Origin: a virus
Length of the DNA stretch: 41,793 bases
Direction: 5' to 3' (one strand)
IMG/VR virus record: IMGVR_UViG_3300010413_000074
Coordinates: 1 to 41,793 of that record
The number at the start of each line of letters is the position of its first letter. The stretch's first letter is position 1. Shown here one piece after another: positions 39,076 to 41,793 of the stretch. The notes under the pieces were generated by a model, which was given only the letters and a program-made list of their open reading frames with translations, did no database searches and was not told the DNA's origin. Made by a program: the position numbers and the translations under genes.

Positions 39076-39419
39076 TGGCTAAGTATTCGAAAGAGTTTGA
39101 AGAAATTTTAGTGAGATTAAAAAAATCTCCTATTTATTGGATTGAACATGTAAAGTTTCATGTTTTTATGTTTTTTTATGATCTGTATAAAATATTTAAG
39201 GATTTTATAACAGGAGGAATTAAAATGAATAATGATAAATATTATTTGTTTAAAAGAAGGTTAAGAGATGGGACATATATATTACGCATAAAATCAGAAG
39301 ATATAAAAGATATAAAAGACACAATATATAATATAGATACTACTGATGAATTATTAATAATAAAAGGCCATGAAATACCAATCCAGAAGGGATTTATAAT
39401 ACAGGAGGAAGATAAATGA
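39075..39419 (+). CDS. Hypothetical protein with internal restart
   Basis: A 114-residue frame with two parts. Residues 1-50 (FEEILVRLKKSPIYWIEH, FYDLYKIFKDFITGG) are aromatic and helical, and residues 51-114 (from ATG 39225, behind ACAGGAGGAATT) are a small charged alpha/beta part. The internal site is strong, so two products are likely. It overlaps the upstream and downstream genes by 1-4 nt. Unrecognised. Confidence 0.5.
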   Translation: MAKYSKEFEEILVRLKKSPIYWIEHVKFHVFMFFYDLYKIFKDFITGGIKMNNDKYYLFKRRLRDGTYILRIKSEDIKDIKDTIYNIDTTDELLIIKGHEIPIQKGFIIQEEDK

Positions 39420-39610
39420 ATTTGATAGAAGGGATTCAAAAAGAATTAAACAGAGCAAGAGAGTTAAAACAGGTATATGATAATATTCCAACTGGATTTT
39501 TTGGTTCAGCAGTAATACAGCAAGCTATCAATAAAGCTGAAAAATGTATTTCAATGGGTGATACAATAGGCATGATGCAAGCATATGAAGAATTAAAGCA
39601 ATTAGAATAA
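39416..39610 (+). CDS. Conserved small phage protein
   Basis: A 64-residue helical protein: LIEGIQKELNRARELKQVYDNIPTGFFGSAVIQQAINKAE in pieces, then MGDTIGMMQAYEELK. Proteins with this 'IPTGxFG' turn are widespread in phages. Function unknown. AGGAGG precedes the ATG. Confidence 0.7.
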   Translation: MNLIEGIQKELNRARELKQVYDNIPTGFFGSAVIQQAINKAEKCISMGDTIGMMQAYEELKQLE

Positions 39611-39628
39611 GTAAGGGATTTATTATAA

Positions 39629-39793
39629 ATGAAGAAGATTAAATGTGACAGTTGTAAAGGTGACGGATATACAGCAGAACATGATCCAATAAATTGTGCA
39701 TGTGATGATTATAAAAATCCGGCAGTTACTTGCCCTATTCAAGTACAATGTGTAACCTGTCAAGGAAAGGGATTTATTATTAAGGAGGATTAG
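39629..39793 (+). CDS. DnaJ-type zinc-finger-like small protein
   Basis: A 54-residue protein with CDSCKGDGY at one end and CVTCQGKGF at the other, the CxxCxGxG knuckle of DnaJ central domains, plus a middle CACDDY and C35. Likely binds one or two zinc ions. No J domain. Function unknown. Confidence 0.6.
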   Translation: MKKIKCDSCKGDGYTAEHDPINCACDDYKNPAVTCPIQVQCVTCQGKGFIIKED

Positions 39794-39794
39794 G

Positions 39795-39914
39795 ATGAAT
39801 ATAATATTAGTAATCTGTTTATTATTTTCGGCAATTCTGCATGTCGTACAATGGTTTATAGTAAAATGGCTTAAAGACGATAACACAAAACTGAAAAAGA
39901 AATTGACACTTTAA
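39795..39914 (+). CDS. Tiny membrane protein (39 aa)
   Basis: A 39-residue protein: an N-terminal hydrophobic segment (IILVICLLFSAILHVVQWFIV) followed by Lys/Asp. AAGGAGG lies before the ATG. Short membrane proteins like this are common near lysis or exclusion genes, but no role is shown. Confidence 0.5.
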   Translation: MNIILVICLLFSAILHVVQWFIVKWLKDDNTKLKKKLTL

Positions 39915-39924
39915 GGAGTAAACC

Positions 39925-40341
39925 ATGATATTACAAGATGAACAGGGGAATAAGTATGAATTTGAGCATGACTGTAAAGAATGCAGAGCATATGATAACA
40001 TACAAAAGGGAACCTTAAAACCCATAAAAGAACAGGAGTATTATGTTGAAGGCTCATTATTTTGTTGTGATGTTGGGCAAGAAAAAGAATATTTAACTGT
40101 TGAAAGAGAAAACCATCCTGATTTATTAAAATATGCAGGAAAAATAAAAAACATCCCCGACGAAACCCTAATCAAAACAATAGTTCAATGTTGGTTTAAA
40201 AGGTGCACATATACGACAACAAATAGAGGTTTAAATGATTATGATTTTAGGGCTGATTCGGGGGAGATATTAGCATTTATAAGGTTTAGTGATAAAAACT
40301 TAAAAATGAATTTACCAGAAATAGAGATAAAAAGAATATGA
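39925..40341 (+). CDS. Hypothetical protein
   Basis: A 138-residue acidic protein with cysteines at CKEC and CCDV, then a stretch with ETLIKTIVQCWFKRC and GEILAFIRFSDKN. The N-terminal Cys pairs may bind zinc. AAGGAG precedes the ATG. The stop overlaps the next start. Unrecognised. Confidence 0.55.
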   Translation: MILQDEQGNKYEFEHDCKECRAYDNIQKGTLKPIKEQEYYVEGSLFCCDVGQEKEYLTVERENHPDLLKYAGKIKNIPDETLIKTIVQCWFKRCTYTTTNRGLNDYDFRADSGEILAFIRFSDKNLKMNLPEIEIKRI

Positions 40342-40424
40342 TAGACTATAAGTTTCTATATTACTATTATCTTTTAAAATCAATAGATTTGCCCAAGAAG
40401 GAAAAGAAGGAGACAGAAAGATGA
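40338..40424 (+). CDS. Tiny linking ORF (28 aa)
   Basis: A 28-residue frame (MIDYKFLYYYYLLKSIDLP and a Lys/Glu tail) whose start overlaps the previous stop and whose stop overlaps the lipoprotein start (ATGA on both sides). It may serve mainly to carry ribosomes into the next gene. Confidence 0.4.
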   Translation: MIDYKFLYYYYLLKSIDLPKKEKKETER

Positions 40425-40753
40425 AAAAACTGTTTTTTATATTTATTATTTTATTTATGGCCTGTGAAATAGAACCTGGATTTGATCCAGTAGAAGTAAG
40501 ATACCAGGCTGCAGGGTTGATGATGGATATAACCATTATAGGTTATTATGAAGGAAAGCCGTATACATTAACTTACATAGATTGGATCGGTGAATTCAAC
40601 AGGACTTTGACTTTTGAAGATCCTGGAACTGCACATCTTACTATTACTAATAAGGACGGCGGTAATATTGTCGGTGCTATTTATGAAGATGGACGCAAAA
40701 TAAATTATCAGGTTGATCCTGTTTTTGTAGAAATAACCAGGGCTATAGAATAA
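40421..40753 (+). CDS. Phage lipoprotein
   Basis: A 110-residue protein with a clear lipoprotein signal: basic KK, hydrophobic FFIFIILFMAC with the Cys at 15 as the lipidation site. The mature part is beta-rich (IEPGFDPVEVRYQ, TITNKDGG, VFVEITRAIE). It probably sits in a membrane leaflet; phage lipoproteins often stop other phages attaching (superinfection exclusion), but that is inference here. GAAGGAGA precedes the ATG. Confidence 0.65.
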   Translation: MKKLFFIFIILFMACEIEPGFDPVEVRYQAAGLMMDITIIGYYEGKPYTLTYIDWIGEFNRTLTFEDPGTAHLTITNKDGGNIVGAIYEDGRKINYQVDPVFVEITRAIE

Positions 40754-41094
40754 TGCCTTATCAACCAAAAAAAGCATGTAAGGCTACAGGATGTCCTGAA
40801 CTAACACACAATACATATTGCGATTACCATAAAAAGATGTTCAGGCAGAAAGACAATAGACCATCAGCTTATAAAAGAGGATATACGCAACGATGGTATA
40901 AAGAGAAAACCAAGTTTTTAAAGATGTATCCTTATTGTGTAGTATGTGGTGATGTTGCAACAGTTGTTGATCATATAAAACCGCATAAAGGCGATATGAA
41001 ATTATTTTGGGATGTATCTAATTGGCAAGGAATGTGTAAACCTTGTCATGACAGGAAGACTGCTAAATATGACGGAGGTTTTGGGAATAAATGA
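40753..41094 (+). CDS. HNH endonuclease (terminase-associated)
   Basis: A 113-residue nuclease. N-terminal zinc knuckle CKATGCPELTHNTYCDYH, then the HNH core: CVVCGDVATVVDHIKPHKGD with the catalytic His in VDHI, then NWQGMCKPCHDRKTAK. HNH proteins of this type work with the terminase in packaging of many siphophages, and it lies just before the end of the window, near terS if the ends join. The ATG overlaps the lipoprotein stop. Confidence 0.88.
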   Translation: MPYQPKKACKATGCPELTHNTYCDYHKKMFRQKDNRPSAYKRGYTQRWYKEKTKFLKMYPYCVVCGDVATVVDHIKPHKGDMKLFWDVSNWQGMCKPCHDRKTAKYDGGFGNK

Positions 41095-41267
41095 CAGATA
41101 GAATGAAAATAGAAAAACTATGTAAATTATGCGGATGTAAAGTAAAACGCCTTAATAAATCAACTATAATAGAAAACAGACGTTTTTACTGGAATGAATT
41201 TGAACAGCTTGATAAGGTTATTGAATATACAGGAAAACTGCATGAATATAAAAGGAGAGAGCCATGA
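41091..41267 (+). CDS. Small zinc-knuckle protein
   Basis: A 58-residue protein with CKLCGCK near residue 11 and no later cysteine pairs, then a basic and aromatic part (RRFYWNEFEQLDKV). Overlaps both neighbours by 4 nt (ATGA). Unrecognised. Confidence 0.5.
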   Translation: MTDRMKIEKLCKLCGCKVKRLNKSTIIENRRFYWNEFEQLDKVIEYTGKLHEYKRREP

Positions 41268-41470
41268 CAGCAATAATCTATCATATAGTAATAGGTATTA
41301 TAGTTGGTCTATATGTAGTATTGGCAGTAAAGGAAAGGCGTATATCTTTGTTTATTTTATGTCTTATATTCTGGCCTTTATTCATCGCAATAGAAACATA
41401 CAAGCAATATAAGTTAGACAAGAAATTAAAAGAGGAAATAGATAAGCGTAATGCAAGGTTTTATAATTAG
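41264..41470 (+). CDS. Small two-membrane-segment protein (second holin-like candidate)
   Basis: A 68-residue protein with two hydrophobic helices (about residues 3-22 and 28-45) and a charged C-terminal helix (KLDKKLKEEIDKRNAR). Resembles a holin/antiholin or a small membrane protein. AAAGGAGAG precedes the ATG, overlapping the upstream stop. With the 22823 gene it could form a holin/antiholin pair, which is speculation. Confidence 0.5.
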   Translation: MTAIIYHIVIGIIVGLYVVLAVKERRISLFILCLIFWPLFIAIETYKQYKLDKKLKEEIDKRNARFYN

Positions 41471-41482
41471 GGGTTATAGCTC

Positions 41483-41511
41483 TTGATATACAATAGTAAA
41501 TAGGATATATT
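41483..41511 (+). promoter_or_regulatory. Rightward sigma70-type promoter
   Basis: TTGATA (41483-41488), 17 bp, TATATT (41506-41511), 10 nt before the AGGAGG site of the gene at 41527. If the ends join, it could also feed the terminase genes. Confidence 0.6.
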
Positions 41512-41526
41512 ATATAGGAGGTCTAT

Positions 41527-41739
41527 ATGAAATTAATAATCAATATTAAAGGAAAACCGCAAACGCTTACATATGAAGAAGCAGAGGCTTTATATAAAGA
41601 ACTACACACGGTATTCAAGAATAAAGAAACAGAATATATACCATACTATCCTTATTGGCCTATACCAGCAATAACATATGATTCAACTAATGAAAATTAT
41701 TCAGGTTATAAAGGTGTTGTAACAGGAAGTAGTGGGTAA
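41527..41739 (+). CDS. Small hypothetical protein
   Basis: A 70-residue protein: a charged alpha/beta start (MKLIINIKGKPQTLTYEEAE) then a Tyr/Pro-rich end (YIPYYPYWPIPAI). AGGAGG and the 41483 promoter precede it. Similar small proteins with Tyr/Pro tails occur near terminase genes of phages, but no function is known to me. After its stop only 54 nt remain in the window; they include an ATG at 41760 behind GGTAGGGG. Confidence 0.55.
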   Translation: MKLIINIKGKPQTLTYEEAEALYKELHTVFKNKETEYIPYYPYWPIPAITYDSTNENYSGYKGVVTGSSG

Positions 41740-41793
41740 TAATAGTGCAAGGTAGGGGTATGATCAATCACTACAGCATACGCAATATAAAAC

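Noticed and set aside
39629-39793. DnaJ chaperone
   Set aside because: Only the CxxCxGxG zinc knuckle is present; no J domain or peptide-binding domain.

Overview
The window reads as one tailed-phage (Caudoviricetes, siphovirus-type) genome or a near-complete prophage/metagenomic phage. It is AT-rich and almost entirely coding, with short intergenic gaps, frequent stop/start overlaps and strong AGGAGG-type ribosome sites. It opens with the terminase genes and ends with an HNH endonuclease and small genes, the usual order for a phage map cut just before terS. A small open frame would run across the two ends if they were joined, so the molecule may be complete and circularly mapped. No integrase, excisionase or CI-size repressor is visible. 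The host cannot be named from sequence. A lipoprotein gene and a spanin-like gene pair point to a bacterium with an outer membrane, and the base composition suggests a low-GC, possibly anaerobic, host.

Layout. 0-6.7 kb: terS (P27 family), terL, portal fused to a MuF-like head domain, prohead protease, HK97-type capsid. 6.7-9.7 kb: five beta-rich putative virion-surface proteins, including a parallel beta-helix and a jelly-roll. 9.7-11.8 kb: head-tail connector (with an inserted beta domain), head closure, HK97 gp10-like and DUF3168-like tail completion genes. 11.8-13.6 kb: a radical SAM/SPASM enzyme and a GT4-type glycosyltransferase inserted between tail genes. 13.6-22.0 kb: tail tube, tail assembly chaperones joined by a -1 frameshift, tape measure, a distal-tail-like protein carrying a carbohydrate-binding-like insertion, collar-type fibre, tail tip/hub and a further fibre. 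22.0-23.5 kb: membrane protein, holin candidate and two almost fully overlapping spanin-like genes.

23.5-24.9 kb is a leftward regulatory operon: an HTH protein, a small conserved phage protein, an Arg/Ser/Gly/Trp repeat ORF made of a 72-bp higher-order repeat, and two Cys-rich proteins. A divergent control region follows (24.9-25.2 kb) with a tRNA-like element, a 17-nt palindrome, an attenuator-like hairpin and two good sigma70 promoters facing away from each other. 25.2-37.2 kb is the early/replication module: solenoid-repeat proteins, ERF annealing protein, SSB, NinB-like and NinG-like recombination proteins, an NlpC/P60 endolysin candidate, two DNA methyltransferases, a nuclease-like partner, replisome organizer and DnaB-type helicase. 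37.3-41.8 kb holds a 32-unit hexapeptide-repeat protein, many very small genes, a lipoprotein and the HNH nuclease.

The most unusual items are: the radical SAM + glycosyltransferase pair inside the tail operon; two proteins carrying different solenoids (pentapeptide, hexapeptide) fused to what looks like the same C-terminal domain; nested spanin-like genes with an unusual predicted topology; a connector protein interrupted by a domain resembling a capsid-associated protein; a perfect 21-nt leader repeated before three genes; and several structured RNA candidates. All functional calls come from reading motifs and architecture; no database search was run.
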